DNA of 64,000 nt from Druceiella hillmani. Its lineage: Eukaryota > Arthropoda > Insecta > Lepidoptera > Hepialidae. The stretch is from contig JAYKKI010000009.1 in NCBI GenBank assembly GCA_039881145.1, positions 9,984,001-10,048,000 on the forward strand, in the 5' to 3' direction. This document shows positions 47,810-62,205 of the stretch, one piece after another. The notes beneath the pieces are model-generated. The model searched no databases. It had not been told where the DNA came from and saw only the letters and a list, made by a program, of their open reading frames with translations. The stretch's first letter is position 1. Each line of letters opens with the position of its first letter. Both the position numbers and the translations under genes were made by a program.

Positions 47810-50800
47810 TTCTATAATTTCCTTAATCTTTATTCATAAAAAATTCAATTCCGTTACCTTTTACAGGGTATATTTTTTTCAACTTATTTTGCAAAGTAGC
47901 AGTTTTCGAAATAATTAAAAAAAAAATTAATTAATAAACATCAAAATAACCGACAGCAATAATAGATAGCATTACATCTTCTGTAATTGTTGTTACAAAA
48001 ACCATTTGGTGTAATGAAAACAATAAACAGCGTCTCAATATCACAACAAACAGTTTTTGTCAAATATCTCATTTAGTATCTATGGGACGTGAAAATATGT
48101 AATTTGTGCTTTCAGTTAGTAGTAAATCGCCTACATTTTTTTTTAACACTTTTGATTCGGTGTCAATAGTGAATGAGACAACCATAAGAGATAAACAAAA
48201 ATAAGAGAGAATGAGATGTTTTCAAAATAGTTTTTCCAAATGCGTGATTAGTTTTACATCACTACTACTTTTGACATTATCTTATATTTTCCATAAAAGT
48301 TATTTAATTTTTTGTAAGAATGAATTTTTAAAATTTACTTCATCATATGAAATGGTAAAGAGAAAAGGTACAAGTAAATATTACATTCTTGATGCATCCG
48401 CTTTTAATTCGAATTTATTAATAATTATTTTCAATTTTTCCTAAATAATAATTAAATTGATTTAAATTCAACATAACATCTATGAGTGTATATTAAAAAC
48501 AGAGTAAGTGAAAAGTTAAGTAAAAGTGTAAAACATGCACAGTGAAAATCCAAATAAATAGTAGAGAAATTGAAATCCAACATCAGGTTTTATATTTTTT
48601 GAAATAAGTAATCTCCAGGTTTAAAATCGAAAAATCATAAAAATGAAAACGAATAAACTATTTTAGTTACATTTAGTAAAATATGTGTTTAATAAACATG
48701 TCAAGAATTTTAATCTACAGTTCTTTTTAAACCAATTCAGGTTATCATTCACCATTATTGATAAAAAGGGTACAGCACTATTTTTGGACTGTGTCTAAAC
48801 TATAAATTAAAAACTTAAATGCGGTTAAGGATTAAAAGTGTAGCACTAAAAATCCTGATATTTGACAAAACGTTATTATTAAACTAATTACTTAAAATGT
48901 CTTTAAAACCACCTCTTCAATGTGCATTTTTAAGGTAATAAATATTTTATATGCATTTCTCTTTAATTCTGTTAGCACTTAAATTCTTTGTCATAACTTG
49001 GTTATATATTTGAACATTACAACATTTCGTTAGAGAAACTCTTGAAAACTAAATAAAGTTAACAAATACTCAAAGCAGCCAATAGTAAGATATATTTTGT
49101 TTTGCATTAGATACGCATAACGGTACGTAAAATTAAATAAACTCATAGTTTTGAAGAATTAATTATTTCCAAACTAAATTAGTAAACGGAACCCACAACA
49201 GTCCATATTGCGTACTGGGGAACCTACGAAAATGTCTGCATTGGGTAATTTCGTGTTGACTGATTTGACCTAACCGGAAGTCTCCTGGGGACACTGAGAC
49301 AACTTGTAATGCGATTTTATAGCCAATATTAGATTATTCACTCCGGTCAAATTGATTCAATTTCCTTATTCATTTGTTTCATCAAAAATTATATTTCCTG
49401 GCTAAAAGGCCTAGCAAATCAAATTTGTGTTTTTATGTATACCGCATCCACTTTTTCATTTCGTCCTTTTTTCAATTCTTTCTTTTAAATGAGATTATTA
49501 TTATTTAACATTCACAAAGATATTATTAGTTTAATTTTTTTTGGAGGAATGAATCTAGCTACCATGAATATTGCAACGACTGAGTTATTCCTACGGAACG
49601 ATTGAAAGGGTTCCATATTGTTCTTTAATTATATATTGTTTTGTATACAAATCACATAAGATGTTCTTAGATTTGATGTTATAATGTATAACGATTATGC
49701 TCTATAAGTTATTACGTTGAATTTCTCGTGCGATTTCATTCTCTTGTTTTACAGATGCAAGCTTAAATTTGTTATATATTCTACCACTCCTTTCCTTCGG
49801 TAATCATTCCGGTTGAAGAAGAAATTAAAATGAAAGTTCTGGTCTGTCTGGGTACATTGACTTGGATTCACTCTTAATGATTATTTATTTGATAATACCT
49901 TTTTAGTTATGAATTCGAAACCTCCTTATAAAAGTGTTATTATAAGGTATAAATAAGCCAAAGCGCGCTCGGTTAATGGCTGTTAGCATTGATTCATTCA
50001 AAACAATTGCGACATCAGTACGGACTCTCCTACATTATGATTTAATGTTTATCAAAAGATATTAAGCTCACACGCGCTGATGTCAATGGCTCTGTGAAGG
50101 ACAAATATGAATTTTAATACCAAACCAAAAAAGGAAATTCTAAGCATCTCGTTTAATATCAAGGATGTTATCCATTGACAGTTGCTTCCAGATACGGTGA
50201 ATGCTACAGTATACTATCATTAATTAGATTGACTAGCTAAAAACCAAGTAATCAACAGCATCAAATTTATCTTCTGTCTGATAAGGGTAAACAATGTACC
50301 TTGATACCTTTCTAGGTTCTGTTTATACATCTCCCTTATTCATTTGAAAATACGTCATTATTTTGTTCCGAACTTTACAGAATAAGCAAATCTTGTGTAC
50401 GGTAGAATTCCAAAAAACCTCGCAATTTTTTTTAAAATTTAAGTCGTCAGTTTTTTATGATGAATGCATATTGCTACTTACGGGATAAAGACTTGTTAAC
50501 CAGCCCGATATGACAATCAATATGAAACTTAAACAACTGAGAGAATTTTATTTTATCAGTAACAACTTATACAAGTTTTATTTACAAAGTTTAAAAGTAA
50601 ATAGATATAAAATATGGTTGTTATGGTAAACCGGTTGTAGAAATTCTTACTAAATTCTAGAAAGTAAAATTTTGTGTAAACAATTTTATAAACATCAAGG
50701 AAACAAACACAAAGTGAAAGCACTCTAATCGTGGATTGATGAGACTGAATCTTTCGATGTTGATTAATTTCAAATTATAATTAAGTGTAAGGTTTTCTTC

Positions 50801-51392
50801 AAATATTTCTTGTACATAAACTCTTGTTAACATCACTATTATTTCTTCACATTATCTCTTATTGAGTAACTTCGAACATACTATATTACTTAATAAAAAT
50901 ATCGCGTGTCGTTAAGGGTATATTTATCAGTTTATATTACAGAATGACTCAATTTTTTTCCTGCAAGAAGATGTTAATAAATTTTTTGCAATTTTTGTTT
51001 TCAATTTTAGATTTTAATCGATTGAAATGTAACTATATGTACCAAATTGAGCCTTTGAGTGTTTTTCTTCAAATAAATATTATTTTCATGTGGTGTTAGC
51101 AAATTTAAAAATCATAGCACCCTTCCAAGGAAATGAAAAAGAAACGGAAAAAAATAAAATAAGGGAAATAATGACAACAAAGTTTTGAAAGGGACTATCA
51201 AAATACCCTTAACATATAACAGCTTTTATGAGAAAGAAGCAAAAAAACCGGCTTGCGTTTTGATATAAATTCAAGTCATGTCCTACGTAACGTACATTTT
51301 GGGGACATCAGAAATGTTTACATTGAAATTAAAGAATTAATTTTTGTCATTTATTTTCAGCGATTAACTTATTTTACGAGTGCTATATCCAA
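47810..51392. other. Non-coding, diverged part of right copy, with copy-specific segments
   Basis: Corresponds to 506-3751. About 48045-48145 is extra (AACAGTTTTTGTCAAATATC onward). 50481-50588 is extra (GGGATAAAGACTTGTTAACC, AGCCCGATATGACAATC). The 77-codon frame at 48211-48444 is not open in the left copy, so it is not a gene. Confidence 0.65.
49806..50010. other. About 200-bp segment present only in right copy, with TATA-like box
   Basis: Between TAATCATTCC and ACATCAGTACGG this copy has about 200 bases absent from the left copy near 2460. It contains TATAAATA at 49948-49955 followed by CAAAGCGCGCTCGG. No transposon termini are evident. An initiator-like ATCAGT lies about 60 bases after the TATA word, too far for a normal core promoter. 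Confidence 0.75.

Positions 51393-51479
<87 letters not shown>
51393..51479. repeat. (TA)n microsatellite, ~87 bp, expanded in right copy
   Basis: The left copy has only a short TTTATATATATTTTAAATA at this place (about 3752-3772). The 98-codon frame through it is an artefact of the repeat. Confidence 0.95.
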
Positions 51480-51482
<3 letters not shown>

Positions 51483-51816
51483 TATAACACTAAATTGTTA
51501 TAGCGATTATAGCGTTATAGCAATTATAAATTCAGTCTCGGAAAAATAATGCGCAAATTTTCCATTTTATTTTCGCATAAATTTTAAAGGCAAATTGATT
51601 CCTTGTCATATTTTGATTCGTCTAACTTTATGTTCTGCGCACGTTTATCACTATTGGAGACTACATTGTTACAGCATTGCAGTGTTAGCTATTGATATTG
51701 CATACAACCTAATTGCCTTGACAAGAAATTGATGCAATCTGATTTATTTTTATAAGGAATACAATTTCAGTTAATTTATGACGAAATTTAAGAATTGTAA
51801 CTACGTTTATGCTTCA

Positions 51817-51985
51817 CTAGCTGTGCCCCATGGTTTCACTCGCTTGAAATTCGGTACAGGAATTTTTTAAAATTTTGATGGTGCTTATAAACTATTCCCA
51901 TACCAAGTTTCATTAAAACTGTCCAGTATAGTTTGATTCAGAGCGTAATCCAAGCACAAAATTATATATAAATAGAAATTTAAAA
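51817..51985 (+). mobile_element. Degraded lepidopteran interspersed repeat, right copy
   Basis: Orthologous to 4086-4250, with CTAGCTGTGCCCCATGG and TACCAAGTTTCATTAAAA. It differs by scattered substitutions. Confidence 0.6.
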
Positions 51986-53607
51986 AAAAGGTTTTCCGAC
52001 TTCTGTTATTAATCTATGCGTTAAATCAATGACTATTTTTAAAATATTTTCCATATCATTTCATATATTATGTGCAGGATTCACTCTGTTACAATTTAAT
52101 TATATGTATAAATAATTACTTGTGTTTCTGTAAAAACAATTATATAACTCGCATAAAATACAAACAGAGGAATGTTCGAAATGTGAGTCCACAATTAGTT
52201 TTCGTCAAACCGTTTATGTATATTAAAAACCAAAATTATTTATTAGCATTGATTTTGTATTCAATATGGAACATAATACAAGATAATAAAATATGTCATT
52301 AGTAGTGTAATGAATTAATAATGGTATTTGCAACAAGTCATAAATTTTACACTATAACATAAAATAATTGTGATGATGATACTAAAATGGAAAATATCGA
52401 TGAATATAACAAACTATGATGACAACAATAACAAACCATTTTTAAATACCTTAACTTGTTCTAATAAAACTTAAAAACCGTACATTTTATTTACCTGATA
52501 GTGACAGTAAATGGGTCAAATAATTTTATTCATGTCTTTTTTTATCCTTTATATTTATCAAACATAATTATCTTATCCCAAATGACCATCTCCTGAATCG
52601 AATATTCATAAATACAACTACTCGCAATTTCAATTAATGTTTACACATATTTTTAAAAGGTATATATTCGTTAAATTTATGCTGTTTTTTTTAATTTACC
52701 GATATCAAATAGAAATAATACCTTACTATGAATCATGTTATTATTTTAATACGTAGCACTGGTTGTTAACAAGTTCAAATAGAAGAAATGTTGAATAGTG
52801 AAACACGTCTTAGCACCACAAAAATTACAAATTTAATATGTCGTTAGTATTTTTTCAATGTCTAATCTGAGAGATTGGGGATTATCATAAAAATAACTCA
52901 ATTAAAAAAAAAATGAATGTGGAGGTTAAAAGTGTTCACTGTCCATATTTGTGGCGTAAAAGTGTTTCGAATTATTTATAACAGCCAGAGATGACGCGAC
53001 GTAGATATAGTCTATTTCAAAATTATTATTCTGCTATAAATATGCTAGATTCGATACAAAAGACATACTAAAGAAATATTGCAGCAATAATCTAAATATT
53101 GTTGATATTTATTAGATTCCCGTAAAAGTTTTTCATTGAATAGCATGTATATCACCAATGCTATATGTAGCTATATCGTTAAAATATACGAGCGATATTC
53201 CACACCACAGACCAAGTGAGACAGTAAAGTCTGAATACAATTTATAGGAAAAAAATAAATTTATTGGACCGAACAAAATGAAGATTGAAAATTTGTAAGT
53301 AGAACAGATAAGTGAATATGAATAGAAAAGTGACGTAACGAACTAGAAATTACACGAAAATCGCTAAAATCAATCAGGTGGGAAAATATCGCAGGTCGAA
53401 AGTTTATGATGTCGTATGATATAAATAGTTTAAAATCCTTATACAATATGTCTCATACATCATCAGAATGATTCGCAATAAAATTATATTGTCAAACTTA
53501 TATTTATTATAGATGACAGCAAATGAAACGAAATAGTAATTGGGTATCACTTATCGCCATTAAGTTTCTATTTATATACATAGTACAAATTCATTTAATT
53601 TGTTACT
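51986..53607. other. Non-coding, matches 4251-5820
   Basis: No gene seen. Small right-copy additions lie near 52057-52070 and 52310-52360 (TGGTATTTGCAACAAGTCAT). A 76-codon frame at 52072-52302 has a counterpart in the left copy, but the similarity just follows the DNA and no family is recognised. Confidence 0.55.
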
Positions 53608-54117
53608 GGCACGTTTACACTTAATATGGCATTCAAGAGAAACTTCATGTTCGATCTACCAGTGACCTTTCGTCACAAAATATCTTACGATTTACTTATT
53701 AAATATTTATAAATAACTCCAGGTTTAGTACCTACATAAATACCAGCGAAACTAAGCAAACTAAATTCAATAATATTGTAACGTCAATCTTTTTCCGAAT
53801 AACCTTTACTGCCGAGGGCAGCCCTTTGAGGGCATTATATATCGATCTATACATAATTTAATCAAGCATCGGTGAGAAGTCCCATTTCAAATAACTATTA
53901 ACTTGTACGGCTTTCTATACGTTATATATATGAAAAGGTGGCCGTAGTAGCACGAACATGTGGTACAGTCACCGAGAGCGCAAGATTCAAAATTAGTATA
54001 ATTGATATTAAGTTTTACTATATTTTCTTTATGACAATTTACATACTTTACCTAAATACTCTAAATAATAAACAAATAGTAAATAATCAAAAGTCACAAG
54101 AACCTGTGTAGTTAATA
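53608..54117. other. Near-identical block, partner of 5821-6330
   Basis: About 7 substitutions in about 510 bases relative to the left copy, including the less AT-rich core (GCCGAGGGCAGCCCTTTGAG). Candidate conserved non-coding element on the same argument. Confidence 0.45.
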
Positions 54118-54187
54118 TATTATGTAGACATAAGGTACCTGAAATAATTTACGGCAAAAATTAATATTAGATTTTTATTTTAATTTT

Positions 54188-54246
54188 ATTTGAAAGGCTA
54201 TAAAAATATTAACTATATCGGCTATGATTTTTATACCCTTTCAAAT
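54188..54246. repeat. 20-bp inverted repeat, one mismatch
   Basis: Partner of 6401-6459. The left arm reads ATTTGAAAGGCTATAAAAAT, so one pair is lost, while the right arm is unchanged. Confidence 0.7.
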
Positions 54247-56539
54247 CATTTAATTTTTCTACCCAACAACATAAAAAACTGACTTATTTTCAGGTATTGC
54301 GTCAAATAAAATATAACTATGAAATAAATATTTGATTTGAAGCAATATTCCCAGGCTTTTATTTCCAAGTGTTTCTGCTTTCTTTTGAAAGCAAAGGTGC
54401 GAAATTTTATTTGAAAGTTTATATGGATAAAGAAAGAAGAATACGTCAAATACAATAGGTGACAAATATTTAGAAATCGATGCCGGAAGAATAAGTATAC
54501 AAAGATGATATTTTCTGTATTATAAATAAATTACTGAATTTATATGTATTTCATAAAATTTTTAACTTTTTTAAATAAAATTTTTTTTAAAACTATTGTA
54601 TCGAACTTATTTGTATACACAAACCGAATGAAAGTAGAGGAAAACATGATTAGCAATAAATAAGCGAGGACATTATATAAACGATTAGAATATTGTTGTA
54701 TTTCCAAATTGCATCCTGCATAATTTCTATGGAAAATGAACTGTGGTTTAGATAGGTAAAAGTAATAATAGTTTACACAATATTGCGAATTTGGGAGAAT
54801 CGATTTTTATAGGGCTAAGTAATTTTATAGCAAACAAATCTAGGAGTAAAATTAATTTTTTATCCCTCATAACCATTATAACCAGAAAATTACTCGAAAA
54901 AACATTTGGATGCAGTGACTCGAATACAATTTATTATTATTAGAATTTAAATAAATACAAAGTATAACATAAACACATTTAACCCGCTATGCGATATTGC
55001 CGTATGAAGCCCAACAGGAAGTCTCCCCAGAGACCGCTAGATAAATTGCCACGCGGTTTGTAATTGAAATGAGATTATTTGTTCCACGCTGAGTGGTTTA
55101 ATTCCCGTATTCACTTGTATAAGTAAAACCATATTTTCTGCCTGAGAATCCTGGAGATTCAAATTGGTTTCTCAGGCTTCTTCTTTATATCGCTTTCTGA
55201 CGTTAGCTTTATTTCGCTTGCGAGATAAGTAGCTTTGGCTAACGAATGATTTTGAGACAAGCTTTCATCTTCTTGTTTCCAATTTACATTGCAAACCTTG
55301 CATCAAAGAATAAAGTAATTTTATACTGCAAGTTGAGAAAAATATATTATTCATTCACAATCATTGAAATCTCTTAATAAGTAAAACTACTTTAAAGTTA
55401 TTTGCACTGCAGTGATATTCAAGAATATAGGTTTATCTTGCGTTACTGTAGAGCAAGACCTCAAAAACAAATCACCAAACGTTAAATTCCACTTGGATAC
55501 TTATAAAATATGTAATCAATAAATCATATATCAATAAATAACAAATAAATAATGACATATGTATCAGTAAATGAAAAAAACACGTAATAAGTCGTAGTTA
55601 CGACATTAGTTTTCCAACGATCAAATATTTTTAGAGAAATGTTAAAGGTCCAATGATACTTTCGGAGGTGCGGTGTGGGCAACAATTTTTATTTTTTTTT
55701 TCGAAAGATTTTTCGAAAAATTTACGGAAAAAATAAAAGATTTGTATAATTGAGTTCTATAAGAAACCAGTTTATATCAGTGCAACGTAAACGCATATAT
55801 TAATATATCAATACACGTTTAAGTGACGCTCCTTTTTGTGCTTACCAAATCTATATTAGTCCATTAGATTCTTACAACTTTATTTCTTCATTAGTATTCT
55901 AAAAATTAGGGCAGCTAGAAATATCTCATATAATTGCCAGATTGTCATAAACGTTAGATAATTAATATATTTTGGGCACAAACAAAAGTCCCATTCTTTT
56001 GACGATCACTTTTTTGATACGCCGGAATAGTTATTTATGCATTTTTCAACCAAAATTAAAAAGAATAATAAGGGCGGATTACATTTATGGCACGTGTGGT
56101 TCCTACCACTTCTCTTGTCGCAATAGATGGAAATAAAAATAAAATATTAAGGGAAGGAAAAGAAAATAATGACGTGTTCCGCTGAAATAACTTAATTTAA
56201 TGGAATACGTCATTCTTCAAGTTGTTAACTTGATGGAAAGTGGCCAATTTGATGGAGCGACCTTTTATATGCCATATTCATGCAGCAATAGTTTTTGAAA
56301 TTTGTGAGAAAATACAAAATAGTGAAAGCAAACGTAAAAACAAATGTGAGAAAATCGTGAAAAATTAGTTACTTAACACGCATAACAACTTTTATAATAT
56401 TGATAGAAAAGAAATATATATTTCATCCCCAGAGCAAAAAATTTAATTGCAAAATTATTAAGTGAAACTAAGTATTTTTTGCTCTGAATATTGATATTTT
56501 ATTTATGTGAGTATTACAAAAATTATCATGCATCTTTGG
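54247..56539. other. Non-coding, matches 6460-9229 with the 414-bp segment missing
   Basis: 54985-55121 is identical to 7261-7397. The junction at about 55265-55269 is where the left copy has its extra segment. 56168-56214 holds the decayed 13-bp palindrome (AATGACGTGTTCC ... GGAATACGTCATT). No gene seen. Confidence 0.6.
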
Positions 56540-56695
56540 CCGTCTAGTGGGGCGGCCTCTGTCTAGGGGGACAGATGAGGGAAGTTGTTGGGATTGGTTG
56601 GGATGCAAATAGCACGAGATTGAGCTTTGTGAAAATCTATGGAGGGTGGGGGGGGCTCTTGTCAAGAAGTCTATTTTTCCAGTTGATGATGATGG
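56540..56695 (+). pseudogene. LINE reverse transcriptase C-terminal tail, right copy
   Basis: Partner of 9230-9379. The GRPLSRG and VVGIGWD portions are readable in different frames. In the last frame (R-D-stop-A-L-stop-K-S-M-E) two codons have become stops, and the G run is GGGTGGGGGGGG instead of 11 Gs. It is therefore more damaged than the left copy and non-functional. Confidence 0.65.
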
Positions 56696-59442
56696 TAAGT
56701 ATGTAAAATTTAAAACTCGCTGTTTTTGAGCTCAAATTGCGTATCGCTTATGAAATACTAAACCTTAGACGAATGTCATTTGATTGTTAAACCTGCGTTT
56801 ACTTAGAGCTTATTTCTATTGAATTTCATATCAACAAAAAGTTGGTATTAATAACAATATTATCTGAGTACAAAACTCGCTTCCTATCAAATAGATAAAC
56901 GAACGAACTGAAGTGATGACAAACGTGAGAAGAAATAATGCAATAGATGTTGAATAATCGATTTTACGGACTTTACTCAACGGGTCTGACAAGTTACTTT
57001 ATGTGGATCAACAATGATTTTATTAGTAACTAATTGTGCCTGTGACTTTATTGACGTGAACGTTTGATAAATTATTTCAATTATTGTAGATTTCACTCTA
57101 TGTAATTTCATTGAAAAAACGTTTTGTATTCAGGGGTTCTGCTATTGTATCATATAAATGCGCTGTATGAAATTGGTTTTGATACTATAACCACAGACGG
57201 AATGTAATAGAACATTAAGATGTCGTCTGAAAATATTGGGGACCGACCAAAGCGTAAAACAATTTTATGGTTTCGTACTGGATATTTCAAGATTTCATTA
57301 TATTGAATTCCATATTTGGCCTGTATTACGCATACATTAGGAACTATGAAGCTGGGCATGTGGGCATGCCTCGCATAGTAAGATGTTAAAGACTTCACGG
57401 AATACAATACCAACACCATCATTACTTCGGAATCGTTTAATCGGAAATTTATCACGATGAAACTAAAACCAGGGAAGTTTACTGTGTGTAACCAAATTCA
57501 GTAAAAAATATGAAAATGGAAAAAATCAAAAATTCTAAATTCCCATTATATTTACTTATTTTCATTGATGTTGAAGCCTACTAATTTCAAATAAATTGTA
57601 AATAAAAATTAATAATAATACACTATATATTTATTATATTAGTATTATTGTATTACATAGCTCTAATACAGTAATAAACAAATATTCACAGGAATCATTG
57701 CATAAAATATTCAGAAATTTTTTTAAAATACATTTTGACATATTTCCTTTGTGAAAAAATTAGAAGACCGAATTTCTCGGAAGAAAAATTTGGCCTGTAA
57801 TTCTATGGAAACGTCTCGTTATTTACGATTATCTCAATAATATTTTGTTTTCATCAAAAGAAACTTTAGACATCACCTTAAATATTAATGAACACCAGAC
57901 AAATGTAAAACTCTTCCTTCGGTTTTTTTCTCGATTCAAATTTGACTTCCGACAAGTGGGAAAGTCAAGACAATTTCAAATTCTAATGATTTTTCTCCAA
58001 AATAAAATCTAATGTGATATTTTAAAGTTTCGTCGGAGTTTTAGTCGGAGTCAAAACTTCAGAAAACTATTTATGTATATTGAATTTGTTTATTAATTCT
58101 TTAATACGTAACTTTTAACAAGTGGTTTGAAGATATTTTCATTAAGTCACTAAATTCGTTTTTAAAGAAAGTTTTCAAACATAAATTGCTAAGAACGCCC
58201 ACCATTTCTAATGTTTGGCTACGATTTAACCACGATTTAAAGATAATTGACACATCTACTGTAACTGAGTATTTTTAAATAACAGTACCTATCTACCAAA
58301 GCACAAGAACGGAAACTCAGCAAGCTATATCGAAAGTACTTAATGAAAAGACTTCGAAAAAATTGTGATGCGGTCTTTTAGTATAAAAAAAGCAATCTAA
58401 TTTATTTTCATTACATTTTTTATTTATTTTTATATATAGTTTTAAATTTTATGATTCCATTCTTATTATCGGATATTATTGTCTATAGAGCGAACTAGCC
58501 ATACGTTAGAAGCCAGATGAAATATTTGGAGTATGTATTTTATGTACCGTACATCGAGTGCGTCAAATACTTGGAATATGTGTCACTTTCTGTACCAAAT
58601 CACTTCCCGTACTAGAATTGATATAACCAATTTTTTTTTTACATTTAGAGTTTAATTGCATTATAATTTCCAACTTTATAACGATTTTTAACAATTTGAT
58701 TAATTTTTAACGACTCGATCGAAATTACAAAGAATTTTATTTTGCTTGTAATGTGTGAGAATAATTGTTTGTCACTTGGATGGTATATATAGCAGTGGCA
58801 TTAAAACTGCTAATGGTAAGACCACTATCATAAACTTATACATGTAATAAGTAGGGATTACCGTCATTGATTAGTGTTTCCATGAGTACATACATGTAAA
58901 TCAAAATGCATCTTATAAATAAAGTGCGTCTTATAAATGACTATGTCATCAGTCATTTTCACGAATGTGAAATGATTTTGATAATTACCAACTTAAACCA
59001 ACGATGAAATAGAGCAGAATTTGTTAACAAAATTAATCTGTATTTTATAACTTAAAATATCAGAAGCATTGCACTGATTTCAATAAGTAAACGAAAGACT
59101 TTATTTCTATTATTTTTTTATAGAAAAAAATTTCTTTCCTCGTCATAATATATATCAAACATATTTACAACATGTATCAAACTAAAATAAAATTCAATGC
59201 AAACTAAGTATTAAAACTTTTTTGAAAATTTATACGCAATATCCTTAGGAAGAAATATTAAATTACCTTTAAGACAATTTATTTGATTTTGAGTCATGAA
59301 TTGTAGCGAAACCAAAATTACAAATAATATTACAAAGTAACTAATCATTTATTTTCTAAATTATAATCACAAAAATAAAGTAAGTGAAAATAATTGTAAA
59401 TAATAATAAAACATAGGGCACCACACAAAACACAAATTTCAA
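56696..59442. other. Non-coding, matches 9380-12180
   Basis: No gene seen. It lacks about 108 bases at 58030-58060 and has a 24-base extra (GAATTTCTCGGAAGAAAAAT plus four) after AGAAGACCG near 57771. The 101-codon minus-strand frame at 57150-57455 corresponds to a 96-codon frame in the left copy, with length differences and no family. Confidence 0.55.
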
Positions 59443-59982
59443 AGTTCAGGATCAAAGGTAATGCCTTTATTGTCATTGAAGGAATCAATATTCAAACACT
59501 TTTGACCAAGTTGATCATTGGGTCAACGAAACGGATTAAAGCAAATGTTAATAATCCCTTAGATGCACTATTGAATTGTTCGTGCCAACTCAACGACCGT
59601 CTCTACTGCTGACACAATAAAACGTATGACAGAACTTTCTACTCGGCTCGTATTATTAAGGTTTCGAACAGATGCAATAGATGGCATCGGCAGTATGAGG
59701 GCGATATGAATTTTGTATTTTCGTGAACTGTGATACGCCTTCAGCCTAAATTCACTTCTGTAAATATTATTGACTCACGTTTGACGCTAGAAGCAAATAT
59801 TATCAATAATATTATTTCGTTAAAGTTCACAAGATTTCAAGAGATTTTCCTTTTATGAAATTTATTTTTACATGATTAAATGAGAATATCTAATGCTGTG
59901 TATTGTCTACGAATAATAAGGACAATATCACGTTAGTATTTAGTAGCAAGTTAAGGGAAATTACATGGTTTTCTGTTATATT
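59443..59982. other. 540-bp low-divergence block, partner of 12181-12720
   Basis: Five substitutions and no indels relative to the left copy. Best candidate for a conserved cis-regulatory element in this copy. Confidence 0.5.
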
Positions 59983-61577
59983 AATTTTTAAGTCGTGTAA
60001 TTAGATAAACAGTCATTTGTTAGTAATGAATAGAAATAGATTTCATAAAAGTTTTTCGCAATATATAAGTTTTTCCGTTATGTGTCTTTTTTCCCAATCG
60101 TTTAATTTTAATAAAAAAATGAGCGGATTTCTCCTTTTTCACTTGGTATTATATTATTGAATGAAATATATTGTTTTAGTTTTTCATATATAAATCACTT
60201 AATTAGAATTATGCTAGCGACGAATCTAAAAGTTTAGTCATTTTAAATCGCTGAAAATATTTGACTGTTGAGAACTGAAAACACAACTATTTATATTTTA
60301 ATGGTTTATGCCTGCCAAAATAGTTATTACTAATTTTCGCACCAACAGTCACAACCCAATCCTCCCTTGATATAGCATGAACATAGTGTGTTTAACAAAG
60401 AACGTTTATTATTGACTCGGGTGCTTGTGTCCATATAACTGAGCATATGTGAAGCACATTTTTACAAAAAAATTATTTTATTCTGTAAAATCGCAACTTG
60501 GAAATCGCTTCTTAGAAATTAATGAGAATTGTCACATAGCTTGGTAACATTTTCTACTTAGTTTGATGCATAGAACCCTTTGTCCGAACAATTGATATGT
60601 TCTTTATTATAACCTGTATATACATGTATATCGTTTAATATCTCAATGCAAACTTCATGAAGTACAAACTTAACTACATGTTTATATATTACGACAGATT
60701 ATACGTGTTGAATAAAAAAAAACAAGTTTGAAAAAACGAAATACGATTAAACTTTTCAAGTTATTTTTTACCTCATGGAGATAACAAAATTAGTGGGCTG
60801 TTTACTAAGACTCCGCGGCGTAGATCACATGCAAATATTTCATTAGCACCTCGACTATATACAGATGTTAGGTCACAATGACGACTTTCATAATACTTTA
60901 ATTTGCTTCTTTTGTTCCAAAGGGAATGTTTTATAAGCTATCCCAAGGCAGACATTGCTCCGGGTGAGTGGGTTGGGAAATTTTTTTTCATATAATAATT
61001 TTCTAGATAGAATTCAGAATTAAAATTGAAACAAAAACGAGTTAATAGCGATGTTTTATGAGGTTACCACCTTCAATTCCATAGTTGATATTTTATTTTA
61101 AAAGGTAAGTTTTAATACAGCCTAATATTCCAGACATTAAAAAGAAGTAGATGCACAGGACAGTGCAGCTTATAACAATATAAATTTAGGAGGACCATAA
61201 ATGTATCTCCTTATCATCTAGTTGGTCTATGCATAATGGTTAGACTAAAAGAGTTATAAATTTTATCAGTACGAACACAAAGGCAATACAAAGACCTTAC
61301 AAGAAATGTTTTTGCCCTAATTATAATTCAATGGAGGTATATTAAATTTCATTATATCAATATTAAGTTGAAACTAGAAATTACTCTAACTTTATATTTG
61401 GTCTCAGTTGGATATAATGATAACCTGCCCTAATTCTTAATATATATTAATAAAAAGAAAGTGTCAGTTCATCATGAAAAAATATTTAATTTTGTTATAG
61501 AATAAATTAAAAAGATTTTGAGTTGTTCAATACATCCTTCTCACAAGAATATCGTAGTTGTGAGTAATATTATTAGT
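59983..61577. other. Non-coding, matches 12721-14294
   Basis: No gene seen. An extra insert lies at about 60698-60722. The POU-type octamer ATGCAAAT is retained at 60829-60836. Confidence 0.55.
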
Positions 61578-61743
61578 AACATAATCAATATTAGCTGATA
61601 AGAGAATGCTGGAAAAACAGAGGAGCACGTGTACATTGTGAAAATAAACAGAATTAGCATCATCTTTAACAGAGTCAAATATTCAATTAACTGCCATACA
61701 ATTCAAAAATACGTCTACTAATTTGAAACTGCTATAAACTTTG
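61578..61743. other. Hyper-diverged patch, partner of 14295-14460
   Basis: About 13% different from the left copy with no indels, between low-divergence flanks. Confidence 0.6.
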
Positions 61744-61914
61744 TTAGGAAGTATCTACTGAGAATTCCTAAAATTATTTGAATAGTTGAATAAGTATAAA
61801 GAAAAAATTACAAAAATTGCATCTAACTTTGTAATGAAAATTAACTGACTTGGAATGATTGTGTTCCTGTATATTATATTAATTTCTTATATTAGTCAAT
61901 GAACTTACAGGTTT

Positions 61915-62205
61915 TTCCATTATTAAGAAAGCAAAGAAACAGGCGAATTGGTCAAAGGTGTGACAATAAAGTCATTATAAAACTAGAATTGAAATTATTA
62001 TCCAATCGGCTGCCGATGAAATTAGAGAAATCACCTATAAAAATTAAGAGTCAAGTAACAATTTTGCTGTTTTCTTTTGAAGGTTTTTGGGAAATAGTAA
62101 ATTATTAAATAGCTCATATATACATTTAATTAAGAAATGTTTCATATAAGTATAAAATAATATACGAGTGTCGAATATATTTAAGGTGCATACTTATCGC
62201 CATTT
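61915..62205. other. 291-bp block identical to 14632-14922
   Basis: No difference found by reading. The overlapping 69-codon frame (61899-62108) differs from its partner only in its first codons, which lie outside the identical block. Confidence 0.5.
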
